Origin: Desulfobacterales bacterium
GTDB lineage: Bacteria > Desulfobacterota > Desulfobacteria > Desulfobacterales > UBA11574
DNA: 12,460 nt
Direction of reading: 5' to 3'
Assembly: GCA_030145595.1 (NCBI GenBank)
Contig: JAQYVG010000083.1
Coordinates: 1-12,460, forward strand
A program made the position numbers and the translations under genes. The notes under the pieces are model-generated. The model saw only the letters and a program-made list of their open reading frames with translations. It did no database searches and was not told the DNA's origin. Of this stretch, positions 7,501 through 12,360 are shown one piece after another. Each line of letters begins with the position of its first letter. The first letter of the stretch is position 1.

Positions 7501-7819
7501 CAATGACGCCGCCGCCGCCCCCGAAAACTTTGATGTGAGGAACACCGGACTCGGTTAAAAGGTCGACAACATACTTGAAAAATTCGATATGTCCTCCCTG
7601 GTAACTCGATATGGCCACCCCCTGAACGTCCTCCTGGATAGCGGCATCCACGATTTCGCGGACCGATCGGTTATGGCCAAGATGGATAACCTCCACACCG
7701 CTGTCCTGGAGAATTCTGCGCATGATATTGATGGAAGCGTCATGCCCGTCAAAAAGGGAGGTCGCCGTAACGACGCGGATGTGGTGTTCAGGCTTGTATA
7801 CGTCAACTTGAACGTTCAT
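4541..7819 (-). CDS. icmF: Fused isobutyryl-CoA mutase (B12 domain, G-protein chaperone, mutase)
   Basis: 1092 residues from the ATG at 7819, chosen over an in-frame start 17 codons upstream because it follows AGGAGGGAGC directly and gives the normal IcmF length and N-terminus. The enzyme interconverts isobutyryl-CoA and n-butyryl-CoA with adenosylcobalamin. Domains: B12-binding, about 10-140, with the cobalt-ligand motif DGHDAS (His26) and a glycine run at 100-104; MeaB-like GTPase chaperone, about 190-420, with P-loop GTGGAGKS (208-215), ETAGIGQGD (301-309) and base-specificity motif NKFEK (348-352; Glu where many G-proteins have Asp); a charged helical linker, about 440-540; TIM-barrel mutase, about 545-1092, with the active-site His777 in SGYH. 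Where methylmalonyl-CoA mutases have Tyr89 and Arg207 (P. shermanii numbering), this protein has Phe595 (RMFAGEG) and Gln739 (DQGQNT), the isobutyryl-CoA signature. A seven-G run lies nine codons before the stop without breaking the frame. Confidence 0.95.
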   Translation of the reverse strand: MNVQVDVYKPEHHIRVVTATSLFDGHDASINIMRRILQDSGVEVIHLGHNRSVREIVDAAIQEDVQGVAISSYQGGHIEFFKYVVDLLTESGVPHIKVFGGGGGVIVPTETRELEAYGVTKIYSPEDGSRMGLQGIINHMLQHLDFSTVQTENFDVDRLSTDDKYLVANLITAVEQAKTKGNGHLDRLRSALEKKIGHRKSPVIGITGTGGAGKSSLTDEFILRILNDIKGINIAVVSCDPSRRKTGGALLGDRIRMNAIDNPRVYMRSLATRHSQTEIPLVLKEAIEVVKAAGFDLIIAETAGIGQGDSSIIALVDISIYVMTSEFGAASQLEKIDMLDFADLVVVNKFEKQGGEDAVRDVSKQVQRNRKAWGRSPAEMPVYGTVASKFNDDGVTALYHAAIEALEKKCGVHFQSSFPKTDIRTSTSKTIIIPPPRIRYLSEITDTVRKYHHQTKQQAEAVRKIWHLKETAQAFSGDDLEGDASDLLARLKTKIQNTERLLNKETEDLLDEWEEIKKTYSKDELSYRVRNREIKVPLYFQSLSHTKIPKIALPKFKDPGEIYTWLREENVPGHFPFTSGVFPLKRIDEDPTRMFAGEGDPARTNSRFKLLSENYEAKRLSTAFDSVTLYGYDPDRRPDIYGKVGTSGVSICTLDDVKVLYDGFELCAPNTSVSMTINGPAPIILAMFLNTAIDQQIDAFKAENGRDPSANEYGDIRSKTLSSVRGTVQADILKEDQGQNTCIFSIEFALKMMGDIQEYFIENNIRNFYSVSISGYHIAEAGANPITQLALTLANGFTYVEYYLSRGMSIDSFAPSLSFFFSNGMDPEYTVIGRVARRIWAIALKQKYKGSERSQMLKYHIQSSGRSLHSQDIQFNDIRTTLQALCAIYDNCNSLHTNAFDEAITTPSHESVRRALAIQLIINREWGLAGNENMYQGSFVVEELTQLVEEAVLMEFDRITERGGVLGAMETGYQRSKIQGESMYYENLKHTGELPIIGVNTFRDPDADLEQMSESVELTRATETEKQSQLARLEDFKKHHEKRSPAALQRLQEAALSGSNIFAELMEAVKVCSLGQITQALYDVGGQYRRNM

Positions 7820-7822
7820 GCT

Positions 7823-7830
7823 CCCTCCTA
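7823..7830 (-). promoter_or_regulatory. Ribosome-binding site fixing the icmF start
   Basis: Read on the minus strand, TAGGAGGG ends three bases before the ATG at 7819-7817. No comparable site precedes the upstream in-frame ATG at 7870, which lies next to the heptamer array, so 7819 is the preferred start. Confidence 0.8.
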
Positions 7831-7873
7831 TGTTGATTTTGAATCGTATATTTTGGATGCAGACATCCATTAT

Positions 7874-7980
7874 CCAGTGATCAGTGATCGGTAGTCCAGT
7901 GATCAGTAATCAGTGACCAGTCATCGGTGATCAGTAATCAGTGCCCAGTGATCAGTAATCAGTATCAAGTATCCAGTATC
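7874..7980. repeat. Heptamer array TCAGTGA/TCAGTAA upstream of icmF
   Basis: About fifteen units of 7 bp (CCAGTGA, TCAGTGA, TCGGTAG, TCAGTAA, TCAGTGA, CCAGTCA and so on), with one 8-bp slip near 7888-7900, fill most of the 241-bp gap between the tetR stop and the icmF start. Units drift gradually to TCAGTAT and CCAGTAT towards the right end. No clear promoter for icmF is visible within it. Between the array and the icmF ribosome site is a small hairpin, GGATG-CAGA-CATCC (7855-7868). Confidence 0.9.
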
Positions 7981-8016
7981 CCCGATAAATCGGGATTTCC
8001 GCTACGCTCCAACAAG
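7981..8016. repeat. Hairpin segment interrupting the heptamer array
   Basis: CCCGAT-AA-ATCGGG (7981-7994) is a perfect 6-bp inverted repeat followed by ATTTCCGCTACGCTCCAACA. It breaks the 7-bp periodicity, which resumes on the right with CATCCAG. This looks like a small insertion into an existing array or a boundary between two arrays. It does not encode a protein. Confidence 0.55.
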
Positions 8017-8060
8017 CATCCAGTATCATTCATCCTGTATCCTGTATCGGATATCCTGTC
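8017..8060. repeat. Heptamer array TATCCTG next to the tetR stop codon
   Basis: Units CATCCAG, TATCATT, CATCCTG, TATCCTG, TATCGGA and TATCCTG follow with an exact 7-bp period from 8017 to 8058, and the next bases run into the tetR stop codon at 8061-8063. The unit differs from that of the array on the other side of the hairpin segment. Confidence 0.75.
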
Positions 8061-8693
8061 TCACCTTGACAGTCCAAGTAAAAATTCGGTTTGAAGCTCG
8101 ATATAATCCTCGATGCTGTAATGGCGAGCGAGAAACCAGCGTCGAAACGTCCACATGTGTCCAAGGACGGAAATATTATGGGCGAGAAGTTCTATGGTTC
8201 GTTCGCTCAAATAGGGCGAATCGCCGGTGGAAACAAGATGCGCCAGTACTTCTACAAAAATACCGGTGATACGGACCTCGCTTTCAAGCACCTTTTTGCG
8301 CCATTGCGGCGGCAGTGATTGGGTTTCCTGATAGATCAGCAGTATATGATCACTCATCTGGTGGCAAACTAAAAAATATTCGCGAATCACTTCAGCCAGA
8401 GAATTTCTGCCCCCGGCAGCGCGTGTCATGGCTGCGGAGACACCGCTCTCAACCTCGGCATGAATGGCATCACAAACCAGATACAGGATGTCCTCTTTGG
8501 ACGTGATATACTCATATAATGAACCAATGGAGAATCCTGCCGCCGCGGCAATCTGCCTGGTCGTTGTCTTGTGAAATCCTTGCTTGATAAACAGTTGAAC
8601 CGCAGCATCCACAATTTGACGATGTCGACGCTTGACAAGATCCGGATTTTTGATCTGAGTGGCTATATCTTTTGTTCGGCCCAGTGATTCCAT
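8061..8693 (-). CDS. TetR-family transcriptional regulator
   Basis: 210-residue repressor-type protein. The N-terminal helix-turn-helix spans about 25-71 (RQIVDAAVQLFIKQGFHKTT, then IAAAAGFSIGSLYEYITSKEDIL), a textbook TetR DNA-binding domain; residues 75-210 are the helical ligand and dimer domain, which is too variable to predict a ligand. The ATG at 8693 is chosen because it follows GAGGAG with eight bases between and because a longer in-frame start at 8771 would lie upstream of the predicted -10 box. Its own promoter and a palindromic operator lie just upstream, and the same operator recurs before the divergent crotonase and acyl-CoA dehydrogenase operon, so autorepression plus control of that operon is likely. 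An acyl-CoA inducer is a reasonable guess from the gene context, as in known fatty-acid TetR regulators. It lies 241 bp before icmF on the same strand and could be co-transcribed with it. Confidence 0.92.
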   Translation of the reverse strand: MESLGRTKDIATQIKNPDLVKRRHRQIVDAAVQLFIKQGFHKTTTRQIAAAAGFSIGSLYEYITSKEDILYLVCDAIHAEVESGVSAAMTRAAGGRNSLAEVIREYFLVCHQMSDHILLIYQETQSLPPQWRKKVLESEVRITGIFVEVLAHLVSTGDSPYLSERTIELLAHNISVLGHMWTFRRWFLARHYSIEDYIELQTEFLLGLSR

Positions 8694-8737
8694 CACTGCT
8701 CTCCTCGCATGTTTTCTGAAATTTTGGCGCTCAATCC

Positions 8738-8755
8738 TGACCGAGCGCTCGCTCA
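8738..8755. promoter_or_regulatory. Predicted TetR operator 1 (tetR side)
   Basis: TGACCGAGCGCTCGCTCA is an 18-bp palindrome with a single mismatched pair of positions. It begins three bases downstream of the predicted -10 box of the tetR promoter and so covers the transcription start. It matches operator 2 at 8945-8962 in 17 of 18 bases. Paired copies in front of a TetR gene and its divergent neighbour are strong evidence for the binding site, though binding itself is inferred. Confidence 0.8.
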
Positions 8756-8758
8756 GTT

Positions 8759-8787
8759 TTAATAGCATCAATCGGATACCTTGTCAA
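8759..8787 (-). promoter_or_regulatory. Sigma70-type promoter of tetR
   Basis: On the minus strand TTGACA (8787-8782) is followed by a 17-base spacer and TATTAA (8764-8759). The -35 box is a perfect consensus match and the -10 box is a close one. Transcription would start around 8752, inside operator 1, giving a leader of about 60 bases before the tetR ATG. Confidence 0.8.
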
Positions 8788-8904
8788 GTTTTTACCTGAT
8801 ACGCACCGGTTGAGAGATCAAACGGAGCTAAATTGATTGTTTTAAAATATATCCTTATATATCAAACAAATGTATTTACAATATTTTTTGATATTATAAA
8901 AATA

Positions 8905-8933
8905 TTGACAAATCAGACCGCGGCGAGTAGAAA
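8905..8933 (+). promoter_or_regulatory. Sigma70-type promoter of the crotonase and acyl-CoA dehydrogenase operon
   Basis: TTGACA (8905-8910), a 17-base spacer and TAGAAA (8928-8933) form a promoter with a perfect -35 and a weaker -10. The 70 bases before it are very AT-rich, which could act as an UP element. They include the inverted repeat AATATTTTT (8880-8888) and AAAAATATT (8898-8906), which overlaps the -35 box. Operator 2 starts 11 bases after the -10 box. Confidence 0.65.
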
Positions 8934-8944
8934 TGGGAGGGTTG

Positions 8945-8962
8945 TGACCGAGCGCTTGCTCA
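8945..8962. promoter_or_regulatory. Predicted TetR operator 2 (rightward operon side)
   Basis: TGACCGAGCGCTTGCTCA differs from operator 1 by one base and sits just downstream of the rightward promoter, where bound repressor would block initiation. The centre-to-centre distance to operator 1 is 207 bp. Both keep the skeleton TGAnnGA-n4-TCnnTCA. Confidence 0.78.
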
Positions 8963-9072
8963 TATTCGTGAGGCAAGGTGGCCCTACTCTATTTTGTATC
9001 AATTTTCATCCTTTCGCAAATTGTGGTATAATCTTTTAGTAAAGGTTAACAAAAATACAACCCTGCCTGTCC

Positions 9073-9117
9073 CGCCGTGTTCCCGCGCCATAGCATTGCG
9101 AAGGCGGGAGCCCGGCG
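9073..9117 (+). other. GC-rich hairpin in the leader of the rightward operon
   Basis: CGCCG (9073-9077) pairs with CGGCG (9113-9117), then a 3-by-3 internal loop, then TCCCGC (9081-9086) pairs with GCGGGA (9104-9109), giving an 11-bp compound stem. The block is strongly GC-rich in otherwise AT-rich surroundings and lies in the roughly 250-base leader between operator 2 and the first gene. It may be a dispersed intergenic repeat or a regulatory leader structure. It is followed by a short 7-bp-like run, CTGAACC, TTGAACG, TGTGAACG (9131-9152). Confidence 0.5.
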
Positions 9118-9197
9118 AAGGCGGAAGCTTCTGAACCTTGAACGTGTGAACGCCTATTATTGGTGATCTAAAAACACATAAACAAGGAGTGTGATCT

Positions 9198-9974
9198 ATG
9201 GATAAAAACTTGATTCTTATAGAAATAAAAGATATGATTGGGATCATTACCCTGAATCGACCCGAGAAAATGAATACCTTTAATGTGCCCTTTGCCAGGG
9301 CGCTCAATGACACCTTGCAGGATTTGGACCAGGACAAGGAGGTTCGCGTCATTGTCATTCAGGCGGCCGGCAAACATTTTTCAACCGGCATCTCGCTTCC
9401 GGGGTTCAAAGGCAAAAGCGCCCAGGAACTCAGGGAGTTTTTGCTGTTAATGGATGAGTTCTACCACACTATCCCCCGCATGCAAAAACCGGTTATTGCT
9501 TCTGTAAAAGGCGTTGCCGCCGCCAATGGCGCCGGTCTTGTGTTTGCCTGCGATCTGGCGGTAGCTGCAGAGAATGCACGGTTTGGTACGACCGCAATCA
9601 ACGTTGGCTTGATCTGCCTGGGTCCGGCTGTCCCCCTGGCACGTCTGACCGGACGCAAGAAAACCCTGGAGATGGTCCTGACCGGAGACATTATCTCTGC
9701 TCAAGAGGCAGAAAGACTCGGTCTGATAAACAAGGTCGTTCCGCCGGAAGAACTTGAAGCGGCGACCATGGAGCTTGCCGCCAAAATTGCAAAAAAGAGC
9801 CCTCAAGCCGTCCAGACCGGAAAGGCCGGTATCTATAGAATGTCCGAAATACCTTACCACCAGGCTCTGGACTATATGGATGAAATGTTTGCTTCGCTCA
9901 GCGCTACCGAAGACGCCCTGGAAGGGATTGACGCCTTTATGGAAAAACGGGAACCGGTCTGGAAGAATCGATAA
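9198..9974 (+). CDS. Crotonase-family protein lacking both catalytic glutamates (ECHDC3-like)
   Basis: 258 residues with the full crotonase fold. The CoA-binding and oxyanion-hole region is HFSTGISL (60-67) in place of the usual FCAGADL, and the second oxyanion segment is GVAAANGAGLVFACD (105-119). Aligned with rat mitochondrial enoyl-CoA hydratase, the positions of Glu144 and Glu164 are Gly113 and Ala133, so the standard hydration chemistry should not be possible. The stretch TTAINVGLICLGPAVPLARL, then RKKTLEMVLTGDIISAQEA, resembles the ECHDC3-like branch of the superfamily as I remember it, which also lacks these residues. The ribosome site AAGGAG lies eight bases before the ATG. It is the first gene after TetR operator 2 and 34 bp before an acyl-CoA dehydrogenase, so it probably acts on an acyl-CoA, but the reaction is unknown. 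Confidence 0.85.
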   Translation: MDKNLILIEIKDMIGIITLNRPEKMNTFNVPFARALNDTLQDLDQDKEVRVIVIQAAGKHFSTGISLPGFKGKSAQELREFLLLMDEFYHTIPRMQKPVIASVKGVAAANGAGLVFACDLAVAAENARFGTTAINVGLICLGPAVPLARLTGRKKTLEMVLTGDIISAQEAERLGLINKVVPPEELEAATMELAAKIAKKSPQAVQTGKAGIYRMSEIPYHQALDYMDEMFASLSATEDALEGIDAFMEKREPVWKNR

Positions 9975-10008
9975 CTGATTCACGATATATTTAATAAGGA
10001 GAGCAGAA

Positions 10009-11157
10009 TTGGATTTCGATTTGACCAAAGAACAGGAAATGATTCGCAAAGAGGTGCGAAAATTTGCCCAGAGCGAAATAGCCCCCGTAGCTCTCGAACT
10101 TGATGAGAAAGAGGAGTTCTCTCCGCAGCTTACCGAAAAAATGGGAGAAATCGGTCTTTTCGGTATGTTTGTTTCCGAAGAATATGACGGCCAAGGCCTG
10201 GACTATCTGTCCTATATCATCGCTGTCGAGGAAATTGCCAGGGTGGACGGGTCTCAGGCGGCAACCATTGCCGCCGGCAACTCGCTGGGAATCGGTCCCA
10301 TATACTATTTTGGCACCGAGGAACAGAAGCGGAAATATCTTCCCAAGCTTTGCAGCGGTGAAGCGCTTTGGGGCTTCGGTCTTACAGAGCCCACCGCCGG
10401 CAGTGATGCCGGAGGGAGTAAAACCACCGCCGTGCGTGACGGGAACGGATGGGTTCTGAACGGATCAAAAATCTTCATCACCAACGCTTCTTGTGAGCTT
10501 TCGTTGGGTGTTACCGTTCAGGCGGTTACCGGAACCCTCCCCAACGGCAGGCCGGAGTACACCTGTTTTCTCGTTGAGCACGGAATGCCCGGGTTCAAGG
10601 CTGTCCCCATGCACAAAAAAATGATGTGGCGGGCTTCGGATACCGCCGGGCTCTATTTCGATGATGTTAGAATTCCGCGGGAAAACATCCTTGGCCAAAA
10701 AGGGGACGGATTTCGCCAGATGCTCGCCACCCTTGACGGCGGCAGGCTTTCCATCGCCGCCATGGGAGTTGGCGGCGCCCAGGGAGCTTATGAGGCCGCC
10801 CTGAAATATGCTAAAAACAGAGTGCAGTTTGGACAACCCATCAGCAAATTCCAGGCTGTAGCTTTTAAGCTGGCCGATTGCGCCGTTGAAATCGAGTGCG
10901 CCCGCAACCTCCTCTACAAAGCTTGCTGGCTGAGGGATCAGAATCGACCCTTCGGAAAAGAAGCGGCCATGGCAAAGCTTTACAGCTCGGAAGTTATGGG
11001 CCGGGTGGTGAATCATGCCGTTCAGATCCACGGCGGATACGGTTTGATGAAGGAATACCACGTGGAGAGATTCTACCGCGATCAGAAACTTCTGGACATC
11101 GGCGAAGGGACCTCCGAGGTTCAGCGCATTGTAATATCACGTTATATCGGCTGTTGA
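10009..11157 (+). CDS. Acyl-CoA dehydrogenase, second copy, TTG start
   Basis: 382 residues, full length. Motifs: flavin contact GFGLTEPTAGSD (122-133), KNRVQFGQPISKFQ (269-282), QIHGGYGLMKEY (339-350), and the catalytic Glu366 in IGEGTSEVQRIVIS. The Gly before the catalytic Glu, where the other copy in this window has Tyr, is common in bacterial short-chain (butyryl-CoA type) enzymes. The start is a TTG at 10009, seven bases after AAGGAG; no ATG or GTG fits better, and TTG GAT TTC GAT gives the expected N-terminus MDFDLTKEQ. It follows the crotonase-like gene by 34 bp and shares its TetR-controlled promoter. It is clearly a paralogue of the dehydrogenase at 43-1197, not a recent duplicate. 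Substrate is inferred as a short acyl-CoA. Confidence 0.93.
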   Translation: MDFDLTKEQEMIRKEVRKFAQSEIAPVALELDEKEEFSPQLTEKMGEIGLFGMFVSEEYDGQGLDYLSYIIAVEEIARVDGSQAATIAAGNSLGIGPIYYFGTEEQKRKYLPKLCSGEALWGFGLTEPTAGSDAGGSKTTAVRDGNGWVLNGSKIFITNASCELSLGVTVQAVTGTLPNGRPEYTCFLVEHGMPGFKAVPMHKKMMWRASDTAGLYFDDVRIPRENILGQKGDGFRQMLATLDGGRLSIAAMGVGGAQGAYEAALKYAKNRVQFGQPISKFQAVAFKLADCAVEIECARNLLYKACWLRDQNRPFGKEAAMAKLYSSEVMGRVVNHAVQIHGGYGLMKEYHVERFYRDQKLLDIGEGTSEVQRIVISRYIGC

Positions 11158-11172
11158 GTATGAGTAAAGAAT

Positions 11173-11215
11173 CCTGGCCAAGATGACCAGGCTTTGATTT
11201 CACCCCATAGGGGTG
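11173..11215 (+). terminator. Two hairpins after the acyl-CoA dehydrogenase gene
   Basis: CCTGG (11173-11177) and CCAGG (11187-11191) form a 5-bp stem with a 9-base loop, followed by CTTTGATTT, a poor U-tract. Ten bases later CACCCC-ATA-GGGGTG (11201-11215) is a perfect 6-bp hairpin. Together they probably reduce read-through from the rightward operon, but neither is a classical strong terminator. Confidence 0.45.
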
Positions 11216-11230
11216 CCTATCTCAAATGGA

Positions 11231-11276
11231 GCAAATTAAATTCCAAATAACAAATATCAAATATCAAACAAATAAC
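11231..11276. repeat. AT-rich heptamer run TATCAAA
   Basis: TTCCAAA, TAACAAA, TATCAAA, TATCAAA and CAAATAA follow with a 7-bp period from 11241 to 11275. A shorter related run, TCCCAAA-TAACAAA, occurs near 11323-11336. The start of the run, GCAAATTAAATTCCAAAT, is partly the reverse complement of the TTTGGAATTTGC segments in the 56-bp tandem repeat to the right, so the two may bound one fold-back unit of about 250 bp. Confidence 0.6.
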
Positions 11277-11366
11277 AATCGTTCGACCTAGAGGCTCTCG
11301 ACAGGTGACCAAAAGGGAAAATCCCAAATAACAAACAAAAGAATAAAAAAATAGTTTTGGCCCTTG

Positions 11367-11478
11367 TTTGGAATTTGCTTGTCCGCCGTCTTTTTGGCGG
11401 GAGACTTGGAATTTGTGATTTATTTGAAATTTGCTTGCCCGCCGTCTTTTTGGCGGGGTGCTTGGAATTTGTGATTTT
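11367..11478. repeat. Tandem repeat, two 56-bp copies each with a hairpin
   Basis: Copies at 11367-11422 and 11423-11478 are nearly identical, differing at a handful of positions. Each contains GAATTTGCTTG or AAATTTGCTTG, then CCGCC-GTCTTTTT-GGCGG, a 5-bp stem with an 8-base loop, then CTTGGAATTTGTGATTT. It has no credible coding content. It sits in the 417-bp gap between the second acyl-CoA dehydrogenase and the enoyl-CoA hydratase. Confidence 0.85.
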
Positions 11479-11488
11479 AAACACAAAA

Positions 11489-11539
11489 CTCTAAGGTAGA
11501 GCCAGATATCTCTAACCTGGCCCGAAGGACCAGGTTTTT
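11489..11539 (+). terminator. Terminator hairpin with competing upstream stems
   Basis: AACCTGG (11514-11520) and CCAGGTT (11530-11536) form a strong stem, helped by inner CC/GG pairs around a GAA loop, and run straight into five T. This is a good intrinsic terminator on the plus strand, 36 bp before the enoyl-CoA hydratase start. Upstream, CTCTA (11489-11493) can pair with TAGAG (11497-11501); TAGAG can instead pair with CTCTA (11510-11514); and GCCAG (11501-11505) can pair with CTGGC (11517-11521), which would break the terminator stem. The arrangement resembles an attenuator, but this is inferred from pairing alone. Confidence 0.6.
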
Positions 11540-11574
11540 CAGGACTAAATAAAAACCTTCGTAAAGAGGCAAAT

Positions 11575-12357
11575 ATGAACGACCAAGTTCTTTTGGTAGA
11601 AGAAAAAGACGGTATAGCCGTGCTGACACTGAACCGTCCAGAGGTGATGAATTCCTTTAATTTTGCCATGCTGCATGCCCTTAAGGAGCAAATCGAAGCG
11701 CTGCAATTTAAAGCCGGCATTCGGGTGGTCATCATTACCGGCTCCGGACAAAAAGCTTTCTGTGCCGGTGCGGATTTAAAAGAACGCACCACGATGAATG
11801 AGCTGCAAGTCAAGGATTTTATATTGACTATCCGAAACCTTTTTACAGCCATCGAATCTTTGAACAAGCCGGTGATTGCAGCCGTCAACGGCATCGCACT
11901 AGGTGGCGGAACAGAACTTGCGCTGGCCTGTGATATTCGCATCGCTGCCATGCATGCTACCATGGGCCTTACTGAAACCCGCCTGGCCATCATCCCCGGC
12001 GCCGGCGGAACCCAGAGACTTCCGCGGCTCATTGGACGCGGAAAAGCCAAAGAACTGATCTTTACCGGACGCCGTGTGGACGCACATGAAGCGCTGCAGA
12101 TCGGCCTTGCAAATCAAGTTTACGAACCAGAGGCCCTCATGGACGCATGCCTTAAAATGGCCGCCATGATATGTGAAACCGGTCCCATCGCCATTGAGCA
12201 GGCCAAGTACGCCATAAATTACGGACTTGAGACAGATCTTCACGCCGGCCTCGAAATCGAATCAAAGGCTTACTGGGTAACCGTCCCAACCGAAGACCGC
12301 CTCGAAGGCCTGGCTGCTTTTCAGGAAAAACGCAAACCGGTATATAAGGGGAAGTGA
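11575..12357 (+). CDS. Enoyl-CoA hydratase, AUH-type crotonase
   Basis: 260 residues with complete crotonase chemistry: oxyanion-hole segments AFCAGADLKE (61-70) and GIALGGGTELALACD (106-120), and the two catalytic glutamates Glu114 (GGGTE) and Glu134 (GLTE), 20 residues apart as in the rat enzyme. The sequence LTETRLAIIPGAGGTQRLPR and the C-terminus TEDRLEGLAAFQEKRKPVYKGK are very like the AUH branch, which includes 3-methylglutaconyl-CoA hydratase of leucine breakdown as well as many bacterial short-chain enoyl-CoA hydratases. Next to butyryl-CoA genes, crotonyl-CoA hydration is the likeliest role; a leucine-pathway role cannot be excluded, although no carboxylase or lyase genes for it are in view. 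Its ribosome site AAAGAGG is modest. An intrinsic terminator 36 bp upstream separates it from the preceding operon, so it has its own promoter or is controlled by read-through. Confidence 0.94.
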   Translation: MNDQVLLVEEKDGIAVLTLNRPEVMNSFNFAMLHALKEQIEALQFKAGIRVVIITGSGQKAFCAGADLKERTTMNELQVKDFILTIRNLFTAIESLNKPVIAAVNGIALGGGTELALACDIRIAAMHATMGLTETRLAIIPGAGGTQRLPRLIGRGKAKELIFTGRRVDAHEALQIGLANQVYEPEALMDACLKMAAMICETGPIAIEQAKYAINYGLETDLHAGLEIESKAYWVTVPTEDRLEGLAAFQEKRKPVYKGK

Positions 12358-12360
12358 GGC

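Noticed and set aside
4541..7819. Plain methylmalonyl-CoA mutase
   Set aside because: The fused B12, G-protein and mutase order and the Phe595/Gln739 pair fit isobutyryl-CoA mutase instead.
7820..7870. N-terminal extension of the mutase to an upstream ATG at 7870
   Set aside because: The ATG at 7819 has a strong ribosome site and gives the normal family N-terminus; the extra 17 residues look like translated leader.
8694..8771. N-terminal extension of the TetR gene to 8771
   Set aside because: That start lies upstream of the predicted -10 box and operator; 8693 has a good ribosome site.
9447..10049. A 200-codon minus-strand open frame
   Set aside because: Antisense to the crotonase-like gene, no family resemblance, no ribosome site; a by-product of codon bias.
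10465..11061. A 198-codon minus-strand open frame
   Set aside because: Antisense to the second acyl-CoA dehydrogenase, whose motifs are complete in the plus frame.
11217..12050. A 277-codon minus-strand open frame
   Set aside because: It runs antisense through the enoyl-CoA hydratase gene and ends in the repeat block; its protein is low-complexity with no recognisable domain.
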